From UBA1765 sp045615885 (GTDB taxonomy: Bacteria; Fibrobacterota; Fibrobacteria; Fibrobacterales; Fibrobacteraceae): 64,000 nt of DNA. The stretch covers positions 121,023 through 185,022 of the forward strand of contig JAZLFR010000049.1 in the NCBI GenBank assembly GCA_045615885.1, read 5' to 3'. Positions within the stretch are counted from its first letter, which is position 1; every line of letters starts with the position of its first letter. The translations under genes were made by a program, and so were the position numbers. Shown here piece by piece: positions 51,901 to 59,822 of the stretch. The notes below the pieces were generated by a model, which was not told the DNA's origin, searched no databases, and worked only from the letters and a program-made list of their open reading frames with translations.

Positions 51901-52799
51901 GCAAGAACGACACGCGTCTTGCCGGAATTCTTGAAAACTCTTTTCTGGTCTGCAGGGCTCATACGCCCGAACAGCTGCAGCACTTCAAAGCTATCGTCCA
52001 GCTGCCTTGCAAGCATTTCCGAAAGGTCCTGGATATCGCGTTCCGTCGGCAAAAAACAGAGTAAATGGTCGCGGTGCCTCGATTCCAAATCAAGAATTGC
52101 ATCACACGCCTCGTCCAAAACGCCGCAATCGCCCTTGCCACTTATATCATCGCGATCTTCCGAAGATGCTTCCCGGCCAAAAGCGTATTCCACATCTACC
52201 GGGAATGTGCGGCCTTCGGCAAGCATTACCGCAGCGTTTTCATAAAAGTTCTTGAACAAGTCCGCATCCATCGTGGCCGAAGCAATCACCAGCTTAAAAT
52301 CGGGGCGTTCCTTGAGAACGGTCTTGAAAATGCCAAGCAGAATATCTATGTTCAACGAGCGCTCATGCGCTTCGTCTATCATCACGGCACTGTAATTTCT
52401 AAAGAGCCTGTCACGTCGGAATTCCTGCAGCAAAATGCCATCCGTCATTACCTTGAGCGGAGCGTCCGCAGGGCCTTCTTCAAAAAAACGGATCTTTGAA
52501 GAAACCAAAGTTTCATCTTTCAGTTCTTCACGAAGGCGGTCAGCAATGGAAAGGGCTGCCAAGCGACGGGGCTGCGTAATACCGATTTTTAAATGCTTTT
52601 TTCTTACGTCTTCCGTCTTCCGTCTTCCATCTAAATAATCTTCCAACAAAAATTTCGGAAGCTGCGTAGACTTGCCGGAACCGGTATCGGCCTGCACAAT
52701 GACGACCTGATGCGATTGCAGCAAGTCTAAAAATTCCTGCCGATGTTCTACCACCGGCAATTCAGGATACTCAAATTTTATCGATGAATTCAGAGACAT
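48966..52799 (-). CDS. hrpA: ATP-dependent RNA helicase HrpA (DEAH box) with a repeat-derived insert
   Basis: 1277 residues from MSLNSSIKFEYPELPV. Motif I DTGSGKSTQLPK, Ia TQPRRLAALS, II DEAH in MIDEAHERSLNID, III SATMDAD, then TNIAETSLTIPGIAYVVDSG and QRTGRAGRVKPG (VI), and the long C-terminal DUF3418 region of HrpA. Involved in RNA metabolism and rescue of stalled or collided ribosomes. Between motifs I and Ia residues 57-67 (DGRRKTEDVRK) are encoded by a GGAAGACGGAAGACG repeat unit (52600-52630). An upstream ATG (52832) adds 11 residues. The start overlaps the zinc-ribbon gene by 29 nt. Confidence 0.94.
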   Translation of the reverse strand: MSLNSSIKFEYPELPVVEHRQEFLDLLQSHQVVIVQADTGSGKSTQLPKFLLEDYLDGRRKTEDVRKKHLKIGITQPRRLAALSIADRLREELKDETLVSSKIRFFEEGPADAPLKVMTDGILLQEFRRDRLFRNYSAVMIDEAHERSLNIDILLGIFKTVLKERPDFKLVIASATMDADLFKNFYENAAVMLAEGRTFPVDVEYAFGREASSEDRDDISGKGDCGVLDEACDAILDLESRHRDHLLCFLPTERDIQDLSEMLARQLDDSFEVLQLFGRMSPADQKRVFKNSGKTRVVLATNIAETSLTIPGIAYVVDSGSARVSRYNAQARIQGLPVEKISQASARQRTGRAGRVKPGVCIRLYSQKDFLDREPYTEPEIRRSNLANVVLQLKSLGLSVEKFEFLQSPPRSAFRGAYKTLFELGAVAGSDASAQVTGFGCEMSKLPMDVALSAVLLRAKEAGVLQAAMIVCAALSIQDVRLTPKEEGERNKARDAHRKFGGHKSDFLLYLCIWNAFVAEWSNGSWNKLRKFCEKHYLHFLRCREWIDLYNEYGRILKAEFKESVCPLESFHQDSLHIALLAGFLGGIAKKDVENNCFRLVGGRDSFVFPGSDLAKKTPDWLLSAEVRETSRVFLTKNAEIKPEWILQVAEQFCTRRWFAPTWNKDRGFVEAVEEVSFKGFVITRGRRVDYARINPEECAEIFFREAVVNMDVSRPFPFMEHNAKVLEALSAAEVRLRRFGLAPSEEVQVERLVASAPGVNSIKTLKEFIRENGDEALRYDLEEFLNEQVTGISHHERMAHHIDLSSLKHGVQKKQKKEEAELGGSLESIRLLGRVLTGEIVFDSKRPCDGLTLKIPVEMLSEVSPAKFALEIKRYRDWIIDSFFSSLTKETAKKAPSLRAKLDDAFCDVLETHLEYSPVHALAEACATMDAFKNADVSLNPEKEFHLNLHLSVILPDGEFLKIEVSPEWGAFGYLNALREYVPEYISDLPFGTLRYGYRGSKVSVMECAEADFYRNVRANTRVLKHPENASAALDRISLLEMGGALTAFNCEATPMELVCKSLVCSDWMPEYTERFSGIEFAKGKHIRDFRELAPDFKSGDSLLRIGLVKLCYESALLGGAAFAKAWNRLRETVANLRHGRNIPEEYVRVATAVTEAPSVYQILQIAVKFLNLDISLPKVCANPFENIDVKNVRESFRSFLQAKFLREEERKEIRDTLGVLEKTSVNAPEILERYLKAKLLFEKYDALRLRRGLPEEDEEIEESALAKLKLKFGKI
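52600..52630 (-). repeat. GGAAGACGGAAG-family repeat inside hrpA
   Basis: On the coding strand GATGGAAGACGGAAGACGGA continues AGACGTAAGA. The same unit fills intergenic gaps at about 4960-5070, 9640-9655, 22645-22660, 29320-29345 and 63389-63411. Here it stays in frame and lengthens the loop between helicase motifs I and Ia. Confidence 0.75.
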
Positions 52800-53076
52800 C
52801 CTGGCAAGATTCCAAATCTTGTGCAAGTTCACGCATCACATCATCACTAATGGAAGGCGCATTATGTTCCTGCAGGAGCTTTGCGATTACCGGAGAAAGC
52901 TTCTTACGCAACCCTGCATACTCTTCTTTGTCGAGCTCAAAAACTTCGCCTGCATAGCGCATGAGTGGCGACTTGCAACGCGCACACACAAATACCATCA
53001 TCGAAGATGGCTTGCCTTCAAGCTGCGCTTCCATGCGCAGGCTGCAATGCGGGCAGACAAAGCGAACTAATTCCAT
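52771..53076 (-). CDS. Small zinc-ribbon protein
   Basis: 101 residues from MELVRFVCPHCSLRMEAQLEG. Two CxxC pairs (CPHC and CARC, 24 residues apart) form a zinc ribbon of the kind used to bind nucleic acid or protein. The C-terminal half is helical (KEEYAGLRKKLSPVIAKLLQEHN). Function unknown. Upstream ATGs (to 53283) give an implausible N-terminus antisense to the metH leader and are rejected. TAAATTGT lies 5 nt before ATG 53076. It overlaps hrpA by 29 nt, implying co-expression. Confidence 0.78.
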   Translation of the reverse strand: MELVRFVCPHCSLRMEAQLEGKPSSMMVFVCARCKSPLMRYAGEVFELDKEEYAGLRKKLSPVIAKLLQEHNAPSISDDVMRELAQDLESCQDVSEFIDKI

Positions 53077-53147
53077 GGGCCACAATTTAGTAAAGTATTT
53101 TCGGAATCCATCCGACAATCCCCTCCACAAGCACCACAAAATTTTGT

Positions 53148-53200
53148 ATATTGTCAATATGCGCATAAATACATAAATAATTGTATTTATAACTGTATTT
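53148..53200 (+). promoter_or_regulatory. Palindromic operator-like sites upstream of metH
   Basis: ATATTG-T-CAATAT (53148-53160) is followed by a perfect 9-8-9 inverted repeat ATAAATACA (53165-53173) / TGTATTTAT (53182-53190) and a third half-site TGTATTTAC (53194-53202). They lie 20-75 nt before the metH ATG, where a repressor could act. The rest of the leader shows no B12- or SAM-riboswitch pattern that I can recognise. Confidence 0.45.
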
Positions 53201-53221
53201 ACAACAGCAAGGCTTACCATC

Positions 53222-56200
53222 ATGACTCTTCGCGAAGCTTTTGAACAAAAAATGATGCTGCTCGACGGCGGCATGGGCTCCATGATCCAAACTTACGGAA
53301 TCAAGGGTGCAAACAACGACTACCTGTCCATTGAACGCCCGGATGTCATTCTCGACATCCAGCGCAAGTACGTGGCAGCAGGTGTCGATGTGCTGACTTC
53401 CAACACATTCTCAAGCCAACGTGTTTCGCAGCACGAATACCACCGCGAAAACGAAATTGCAGAAATGAATCGAGCCTCCGTCCGCATCGCAAAGCAGGCC
53501 GCAAGCGAAGCTGTCGGCAAAAAAGTGTTCGTGCTCGGCGATGTCGGCCCGACAAGCAAAATGCTTTCGATGAGTGAAGACGTAAACGACCCGGCAAGCA
53601 GAAGCATCACATTCGACGAACTCGAAAGCGCCTACGAAGAACAGATCCAGGTGCTCATGGAAGAAGGCGTCGATGGAATCTTGATCGAAACGATTTTCGA
53701 CACGCTGAACGCAAAGGCGGCCCTTAGCGCCTACACCAAAGTCAAGGCCACTTCCGAAAAGTTCAAGGATATCGAAGTTTTGCTGTCGATGACCGTGAGC
53801 GACGCCAGCGGCCGCACACTTTCTGGCCAGACCGTCGAAGCTTTCGTCACAAGCGTTTTGCACGCAAAGCCGCTCAGCGTGGGTTTAAACTGCGGCCTTG
53901 GCGCCGATGGCATGGTTCCGTACCTGCGCCGCATGAACGCCATGGCACCGTGCTACATCAGCTGCCATCCGAATGCCGGGCTTCCGAACCAGTTCGGCGG
54001 CTATGACGACACCCCGGAAGACATGATCCGCAAGATGCAGCCGTTCATGGACGAACACTTGGTAAACATGATTGGCGGCTGCTGCGGAACAACGCCCGAC
54101 CACATTGCCGCAATGCGAAAAATGCTTGACGCACTGCCGAGCGACTATGTGCGCCATGCACCTGCAACGCAGAGCAAGGACCTTTGCCTTGCAGGCCTCG
54201 AACCGCTCGTAGCTCCGGCAATTCAATCTGCCGAAGGTTTCTTTGTGAAGGTCGGGGAACGCTGCAATGTTGCAGGTTCGCGCAAGTTCCTGCGCCTGAT
54301 TAACGAAAAGAATTACGAAGAAGCTTTGGACATTGCACGCAAGCAGGTAGAAGATGGAGCCATGGTCGTCGATGTGAACATGGACGACGGTCTGCTCGAT
54401 GCCGAACAGGAAATGAGAACCTTCCTGAACATGCTCGCTTCCGACCCGGCTGTAAGCCGCGTGCCAATCATGGTCGACAGTTCCCGATTCGAAGTGATCG
54501 AAGCCGGCCTCAAATGCTGCCAGGGAAAATGCATTGTGAACTCCATTTCGCTCAAGATGGGCGAAGAAGCTTTCATTGAACACGCAAAGACAGTTCGCCG
54601 CCTGGGCGCTGCCCTCATCGTCATGCTCTTCGACGAAGAAGGCCAGGCAACCGATTACGACCGCCGCGTAAAAATCGCAGCACGCGCCTACGACATTCTC
54701 GTAAACCAATTGCAGTTCGACCCGAGCGACATCATCTTTGACCCGAACGTTTTGACTGTTGCAACAGGCATGGCAGAGCACAACGCCTACGCGGCTGACT
54801 TCATTCGCGCCACCCGCTGGATTACAGACAATCTGCCGGGCGTGCATATTTCTGGCGGGCTTTCCAACTTGAGTTTTGCATTCCGCGGCAACAACTACCT
54901 GCGCGAAGCAATGCACTCCGTGTTCCTCCACTTTGCAATTCCAAACGGCATGGGCATGGCTATCATGAACCCGGCAGCAGAAATTGCATACAAGACGATT
55001 CCAATGGAACTTCGCCTTGCAATTACCGAGGTTGTCTATAACACGGAACCGGAAGCAAGCGAAGAACTGATTGCCATTGCAAGCCGCATGAACGAAGCTG
55101 CCGCAGCGGCAAAGGAAGCAGGGACCAAATACGACCCAAAGGCAATTTTTGCAACAAGCACAGGGGCCAGCTCCGCTGGCGAAGCTACGGAAACGGCAAC
55201 AGCCGCAAACCTCACTCCGGAACAGCGTTTGCAGGAAGCCTTGCTCAAGGGAACATCCAACACGCTCCAGCCAGACTTGATGGAACTCATCAACCGCGGC
55301 GACAATCCAGTAGATATCATTAGCGGCCCGTTGATGGACGGCATGAACGAAGTGGGCCGCCTGTTTGGCGAAGGCAAGATGTTCTTGCCGCAAGTGGTAA
55401 AGACCGCCCGCACCATGAAGAAGGCCGTAGAAGTTCTGCAGCCATACATCGAAGCCGGCAAGGAAGCTGGAGCAGCATCGCGCGGCAAGATCGTTATTGC
55501 AACAGTAAAGGGCGATGTCCACGACATCGGCAAAAACATCGTCTCCGTAATCATGGCCTGCAACGGCTTTGAAATGGTTGACCTCGGCGTGATGGTCACG
55601 GAAGATGTCATCGTAAAGGCAGCTATCGAACACAAGGCAGACATTCTCAGTCTTTCCGGTTTGATTACGCCCTCCCTCGAAGAAATGTGCACCGTTGCAA
55701 AAGCCATGCAGGAGGCAGGGTTGCGAATCCCGATCATCGTCGGCGGCGCCACAACCTCGCCAACCCACACCGCAGTAAAAATTGCTCCATGCTATGACGG
55801 CCCCGTATTCCATGTGCGCGACGCCGCAAGCAACCCAGGCCTTGCCGTAAAACTTTTGGACCCGGCAACACGCGAAGCTACCATCGAAGAAAACCGCAAG
55901 GAACAGGCCCGCATTCGTGACGAGCAGTCCGGAAAGACGGCCGCAAAGGAAGAAGCCATCGCACAGGCCACGCCGGCAGTGGAACGAAGGCTCGCCATCG
56001 ACTGGGCAAACTACAAGCCGGCTCAGCCACCGTTCATCGGACAACTGCAGCTCGCCCCGATTCCAGTCGAAAAGGTCACTCCGCTCATTAGCTGGGCATA
56101 CTTCTTCTACGCTTGGCGCGTCAAGGAAGATTCCGAAGAAGGCCGCAAGCTCCGCGCCGACGCAGACAAGCTCATTGCTGAACTTTGCAAAGAAGAATAT

Positions 56201-56806
56201 GCGCTCCGCGCAACACAGGCGTTCTACCGAGCAGCAGGTTTTGAAGACTACATTCAAATTGAACTTCGCAGAAACGGCCACGAGCCAAACTGCCCATGCT
56301 GCAACCAGACTCTCGACATCGCAACTCCGCGACAGCAAAAACTTGAAGGCACTTGTCTCGCCCTTTGCGACTATGTCGCACCGAAGGCAGCAATTTCTGC
56401 CCAGGCACGCGCCGCAGGCGACGGCAATGAATTCCGCGATTATGTGGGTGCATTTGCCTGCACCGTTAGCGAAGCTTTCGTAAAGCGCCTCGAAAAAATG
56501 AAGGCCGAGCTCGGCGGCAGCGACTACGACGTACTCCAGCTGCAGACTGTCGGTGACCGCCTTGCCGAAGCCTGCGCAGAATACCTGAGCAAGCAGCTCG
56601 CAAGCAACCACGACTGGAAGGGCATTCGCCCGGCTGTCGGCTACCCATCGCTCCCGGAACAAAAGGCAATTTTCAAGGTCGCAAAGATGATCGACTTTGC
56701 GGGCGTAGGAATCAGCCTTACAGAAAACGGAGCCATGTACCCGCAGGCTTCCGTGAGCGGCCTCTACTTCAGCTACCCGGAATCTGAATACTTTGACGCG
56801 AAATAA
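53222..56806 (+). CDS. metH: Cobalamin-dependent methionine synthase
   Basis: 1194 residues, full length. Homocysteine domain (residues 1-315): LLDGGMGSMIQTYG, VGLNCGLGADG and the zinc cysteines in MIGGCCGTTPDH. Pterin/folate domain (~330-610): GERCNVAGSRKF, VVDVNMDDGLLDAEQEM, GISGGLSNLSFAFRG-like region. B12 cap (~655-735), B12-binding domain with DVHDIGKNIV (His ligand) and GGATTSPTHTAVKI. SAM-activation domain (~905-1194) with IGISL-type end YFSYPESEYF. Transfers methyl from methyltetrahydrofolate to homocysteine. The start follows a palindrome-rich leader. Confidence 0.97.
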   Translation: MTLREAFEQKMMLLDGGMGSMIQTYGIKGANNDYLSIERPDVILDIQRKYVAAGVDVLTSNTFSSQRVSQHEYHRENEIAEMNRASVRIAKQAASEAVGKKVFVLGDVGPTSKMLSMSEDVNDPASRSITFDELESAYEEQIQVLMEEGVDGILIETIFDTLNAKAALSAYTKVKATSEKFKDIEVLLSMTVSDASGRTLSGQTVEAFVTSVLHAKPLSVGLNCGLGADGMVPYLRRMNAMAPCYISCHPNAGLPNQFGGYDDTPEDMIRKMQPFMDEHLVNMIGGCCGTTPDHIAAMRKMLDALPSDYVRHAPATQSKDLCLAGLEPLVAPAIQSAEGFFVKVGERCNVAGSRKFLRLINEKNYEEALDIARKQVEDGAMVVDVNMDDGLLDAEQEMRTFLNMLASDPAVSRVPIMVDSSRFEVIEAGLKCCQGKCIVNSISLKMGEEAFIEHAKTVRRLGAALIVMLFDEEGQATDYDRRVKIAARAYDILVNQLQFDPSDIIFDPNVLTVATGMAEHNAYAADFIRATRWITDNLPGVHISGGLSNLSFAFRGNNYLREAMHSVFLHFAIPNGMGMAIMNPAAEIAYKTIPMELRLAITEVVYNTEPEASEELIAIASRMNEAAAAAKEAGTKYDPKAIFATSTGASSAGEATETATAANLTPEQRLQEALLKGTSNTLQPDLMELINRGDNPVDIISGPLMDGMNEVGRLFGEGKMFLPQVVKTARTMKKAVEVLQPYIEAGKEAGAASRGKIVIATVKGDVHDIGKNIVSVIMACNGFEMVDLGVMVTEDVIVKAAIEHKADILSLSGLITPSLEEMCTVAKAMQEAGLRIPIIVGGATTSPTHTAVKIAPCYDGPVFHVRDAASNPGLAVKLLDPATREATIEENRKEQARIRDEQSGKTAAKEEAIAQATPAVERRLAIDWANYKPAQPPFIGQLQLAPIPVEKVTPLISWAYFFYAWRVKEDSEEGRKLRADADKLIAELCKEEYALRATQAFYRAAGFEDYIQIELRRNGHEPNCPCCNQTLDIATPRQQKLEGTCLALCDYVAPKAAISAQARAAGDGNEFRDYVGAFACTVSEAFVKRLEKMKAELGGSDYDVLQLQTVGDRLAEACAEYLSKQLASNHDWKGIRPAVGYPSLPEQKAIFKVAKMIDFAGVGISLTENGAMYPQASVSGLYFSYPESEYFDAK

Positions 56807-56834
56807 ATTTTGCCAATTTTGTTAAATTGCGAAC

Positions 56835-57452
56835 ATGCAGTGGATTGAAACAGGAATAGCAAAGCCAACGAGCGAACTGATCTACTCGGCAAGCAAGGCG
56901 AATGCAACATTGCTGCATTTGCCGGCCCTTGCCGTGGAACCGCTTTACCCAACCGTTTCAACGGTAGCTTTTGAAGCTGTATTTTTCGGAAGTCCTCGTG
57001 CGGCAACCTTTGCCGCGCAAAGAAATTTGCTGAACGGCTTTACAGGCAAGGTAATCACCGTTGGCGAAGGTACGGCAAAAGCGTTGACCAAGGAAGGCTT
57101 TGCAACAGACATTTGCGGAGATTCCTCCGGTGCAGAGAACTTACTGCAAAAGCTTTGCTCAAACGGCAATCTACCCAAAACGATCGCCTGGATTTCTGCA
57201 GAAGAAACTGCCGTAGATTTGAACGAACTGGCAAAACGCTTCAACATTTCCATTCAGCATGTTCCCGTATATAGAACAATTGCAACAACTTTTTCAGCAG
57301 AGCAGATTGCAAAAATAGAACACCCCTGCCGTTGGATTTTGCGTTCCGGCAAGGGCGTTCTGGCTGTTCAAAAATTTTTCGAGAAAACTGACGAATTTGA
57401 AGCGATTGGCGCTAGTGCAAAAAAAGCTCTAGAGCTTGCCCCAAAAATTTAA
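56835..57452 (+). CDS. hemD: Uroporphyrinogen-III synthase
   Basis: 205 residues, short for the family (usually ~240-260). Two-domain HemD pattern: ALAVEPLYPT, FEAVFFGSPRAATFAAQ, GKVITVGEGTAKALTKEGF, then GSGAENLL-like DSSGAENLLQKL and VPVYRTIATTF. Closes hydroxymethylbilane to uroporphyrinogen III. It is on the strand opposite hemC and hemA, and its last 24 nt overlap hemC tail-to-tail. It follows metH by 28 nt with a weak TAAATTGC box 4 nt before ATG. Confidence 0.85.
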   Translation: MQWIETGIAKPTSELIYSASKANATLLHLPALAVEPLYPTVSTVAFEAVFFGSPRAATFAAQRNLLNGFTGKVITVGEGTAKALTKEGFATDICGDSSGAENLLQKLCSNGNLPKTIAWISAEETAVDLNELAKRFNISIQHVPVYRTIATTFSAEQIAKIEHPCRWILRSGKGVLAVQKFFEKTDEFEAIGASAKKALELAPKI

Positions 57453-58391
57453 GAGAGCATGTTCGTCGACTTCACGAGGGAGCGGAATGTTCCTCTTTTG
57501 GCATTCAGCCACGAAGTTTTCGCCAAATGCTCCAAGCACATCCGCTTCGCCATCGCCCGGCTTGAATGCTTGTACAGCCCTGTAATAGCTGTCACCCGTC
57601 GGCGTAGAAAGATAGGCATAGAACTTAAAGCCGTCTTTGCACGGCTCCAAAAAAGCAGCCATCGGAACGCGGCACCCGCCACCAAGATACTTCATCCAGG
57701 AGCGTTCCGTGCGGGCAGCAAAAGCCGCCTCTTTATCGCAAACTTTTTCAAGAACGGTCCGGACTTCTTCGTTTGCTTCAGCACACTGCAACGCGACAAT
57801 GCCTTGGCCAATTGCAGGCGTCAAGACTTCCGGCGAGAACTGTTCCGAAATATGTTCCTTCCAGCCCAGGCGAACAAGGCCTGCACCGCCCAGCAAAATT
57901 GCATTCAATTCCCCGGCAGTCACTTTTTCTATGCGCGTTCCCAGATTGCCTCGCAAATCCACACATTCAATATCCGGGCGGATTTTTTTCAACTGCAAAA
58001 CTCGGCGCGGCGAACCCGTGCCAATGCGCGCACCCTGAGGCAAATCTTTGAAGGCGATTCCATTTGAAACAAGCACATCGTAAGGCAAGGCTCGCGGCAA
58101 AAATGAAGCAAGCATCAAGCGAGAATCCATTTCGACGGGAACATCCTTGAGGGAATGCACCGCAAAATCAATTTCGCCTGCAAGCAACAGTTCTTCCAAT
58201 TCCTTGACAAAGACCCCCGTGCCGCCGAGGCTCACAAGGGAACGAACCCTATCCTTGTCGCCCGACGTGCGCACAATGCAAATTTCCACAGAATAATCCG
58301 GGCAGGCATTTTCAATGGCAGCCTTTGCAAGTTCAGCCTGTGCAAGCGCAAGCGCACTACCGCGTGTACCAAGTTTCAAATTCTTCTTCAT
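57429..58391 (-). CDS. hemC: Hydroxymethylbilane synthase (porphobilinogen deaminase)
   Basis: 320 residues. LGTRGSALALAQAELAK, VHSLKDVPVEM, IGTGSPRRVLQLKKIRPD, VDLRGNLGTRIEKV and the dipyrromethane-cofactor Cys in YLGGGCRVPMAAF are all present. Polymerises four porphobilinogens. It lies 50 nt after hemA on the same strand, forming a hemA-hemC unit. Confidence 0.96.
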   Translation of the reverse strand: MKKNLKLGTRGSALALAQAELAKAAIENACPDYSVEICIVRTSGDKDRVRSLVSLGGTGVFVKELEELLLAGEIDFAVHSLKDVPVEMDSRLMLASFLPRALPYDVLVSNGIAFKDLPQGARIGTGSPRRVLQLKKIRPDIECVDLRGNLGTRIEKVTAGELNAILLGGAGLVRLGWKEHISEQFSPEVLTPAIGQGIVALQCAEANEEVRTVLEKVCDKEAAFAARTERSWMKYLGGGCRVPMAAFLEPCKDGFKFYAYLSTPTGDSYYRAVQAFKPGDGEADVLGAFGENFVAECQKRNIPLPREVDEHALLNFWGKL

Positions 58392-58441
58392 ACAAAATTT
58401 ACTTCATTCGCCACAGACGATTCTACATTCCGAATTAAAGT

Positions 58442-59734
58442 TCATTCTCTAAATCTGGATTCCAGGTCTTTGATGGGATACAGCTTTTCAAGAATTAGCT
58501 GGCTTTCCAAACCCATGCCAGCAGCACACAATCGGTGCAATTCTTCGAAAGGAACATGCAAAAGTTTTTTACGCAATTCGTCTTCGAATTTTTCGAGCAC
58601 AGCAAATTCTTCCGGAGCAACCTTTTGCTTCCACTTTTCAAGAACCATCTGGCCGACCGTTTCATGGTAGCCCTGCATTTGGCAAAGCACCGGCGCCATG
58701 TCGCGCGAAGAGAACCAATCCCTAAAATCATTGGCCGCATTTTCAATAAATTCACGGGCTTTTTCAGCCGCCTGGCGGCGCATTTCGCGATTGCGTTCCA
58801 CTACCTTGTTCAAGTCATCTACGCTGAACAGGCGAATGCCAGGGAACGCCCCGATTACCGGATCCACATTGCGCGGCGAAGCTATATCTACGACAAGCAC
58901 GCCGGTCTGCAACGCATTCGGCACTTCCGTCGATTTGAGCAAGAAATTCTGCGTAGAGGCGCAAGTGATTAAAATGTCCAGCCGGCCAAATTCCCTCGGC
59001 AGTTCTTCGAGTGCGTACGCCTCGCCGCCAAAACGGGCGACAAAATCCTTGCACTTTTCAAAAGTCCTGTTGAAGAACGCGAAGTTCGTAACTCCTTCGC
59101 CCGCAAAAGTCGTAGCAGACAAGTGCCCCATTTCACCAAGGCCAAGAATACCCACGCGAAGCGGCTTCAAATCGCCAAGATGCTTGCGGCAAAGTTCCAT
59201 GGCGGCATGGGCTATGGAAACCGTTCCCGCGCCAATACCTGTACATTCGCGCACCTGTTTGCCAAGAGACAGTGCACTTTGAAACAGATGGTTCAAAAGG
59301 CCGCCGGTAAACGAAGCGTCCTTTGCCTTGCGGAACGCCTCGCGCACTTGCCCAACGATCTGATTTTCGCCAAGAACCAAGCTGTCTATGGAAGAGACAA
59401 CCGAATAAAGGTGGCTAACGGCAGCTCCATGGCTCAAATAGTAGCAGTGCGGCACGATGGAATTGAAATCCACGTTCGCAAATTCACTCCACCAATTGAC
59501 CAAGGTATCAGCCAATGACTCCGGATAGAGCGTAGCCACATAAATTTCAGCACGGTTGCAGGTGGCAAGCACCACGGCTTCGGAAACACCCGGCAAAGAC
59601 CAAACGCTCTTGAGGGCAGCTTCTGCATCCTTCAGAGAAAGAGCTAACGGGTCGCGAAGCTCGATAGGGCAAGTCTTATAGCTTACCCCAAGGACAGCAC
59701 AATGGTATTTTTCATTGATTTTTATCGTTTTCAC
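58442..59734 (-). CDS. hemA: Glutamyl-tRNA reductase
   Basis: 430 residues. Catalytic Cys in VVLATCNRAEIYV, VLGENQIVGQVREAF, the NADPH fold LRVGILGLGEMGHLSATTF and a C-terminal dimerisation helix. First committed step of the C5 pathway to 5-aminolevulinate. GTG 59734 start; TAACTTTT (59740-59747) lies 5 nt upstream without a Shine-Dalgarno, so probably leaderless. Confidence 0.96.
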   Translation of the reverse strand: MKTIKINEKYHCAVLGVSYKTCPIELRDPLALSLKDAEAALKSVWSLPGVSEAVVLATCNRAEIYVATLYPESLADTLVNWWSEFANVDFNSIVPHCYYLSHGAAVSHLYSVVSSIDSLVLGENQIVGQVREAFRKAKDASFTGGLLNHLFQSALSLGKQVRECTGIGAGTVSIAHAAMELCRKHLGDLKPLRVGILGLGEMGHLSATTFAGEGVTNFAFFNRTFEKCKDFVARFGGEAYALEELPREFGRLDILITCASTQNFLLKSTEVPNALQTGVLVVDIASPRNVDPVIGAFPGIRLFSVDDLNKVVERNREMRRQAAEKAREFIENAANDFRDWFSSRDMAPVLCQMQGYHETVGQMVLEKWKQKVAPEEFAVLEKFEDELRKKLLHVPFEELHRLCAAGMGLESQLILEKLYPIKDLESRFRE

Positions 59735-59822
59735 GCCCTAAAAGTTAGCATTTTAAATATCGTTTTTACAAACCTTATCTATATTTTGTTATGACTGATT
59801 TAAAATCCGATTTGGAGTTATT

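Noticed and set aside
53077..53221. Cobalamin or SAM riboswitch before metH
   Set aside because: No B12-box or SAM-box core visible; the gap is short and dominated by AT palindromes.
53885..56662. 925-residue minus-strand frame
   Set aside because: Antisense to metH, very rich in Cys/His/Val with no domain, while metH is unmistakable.
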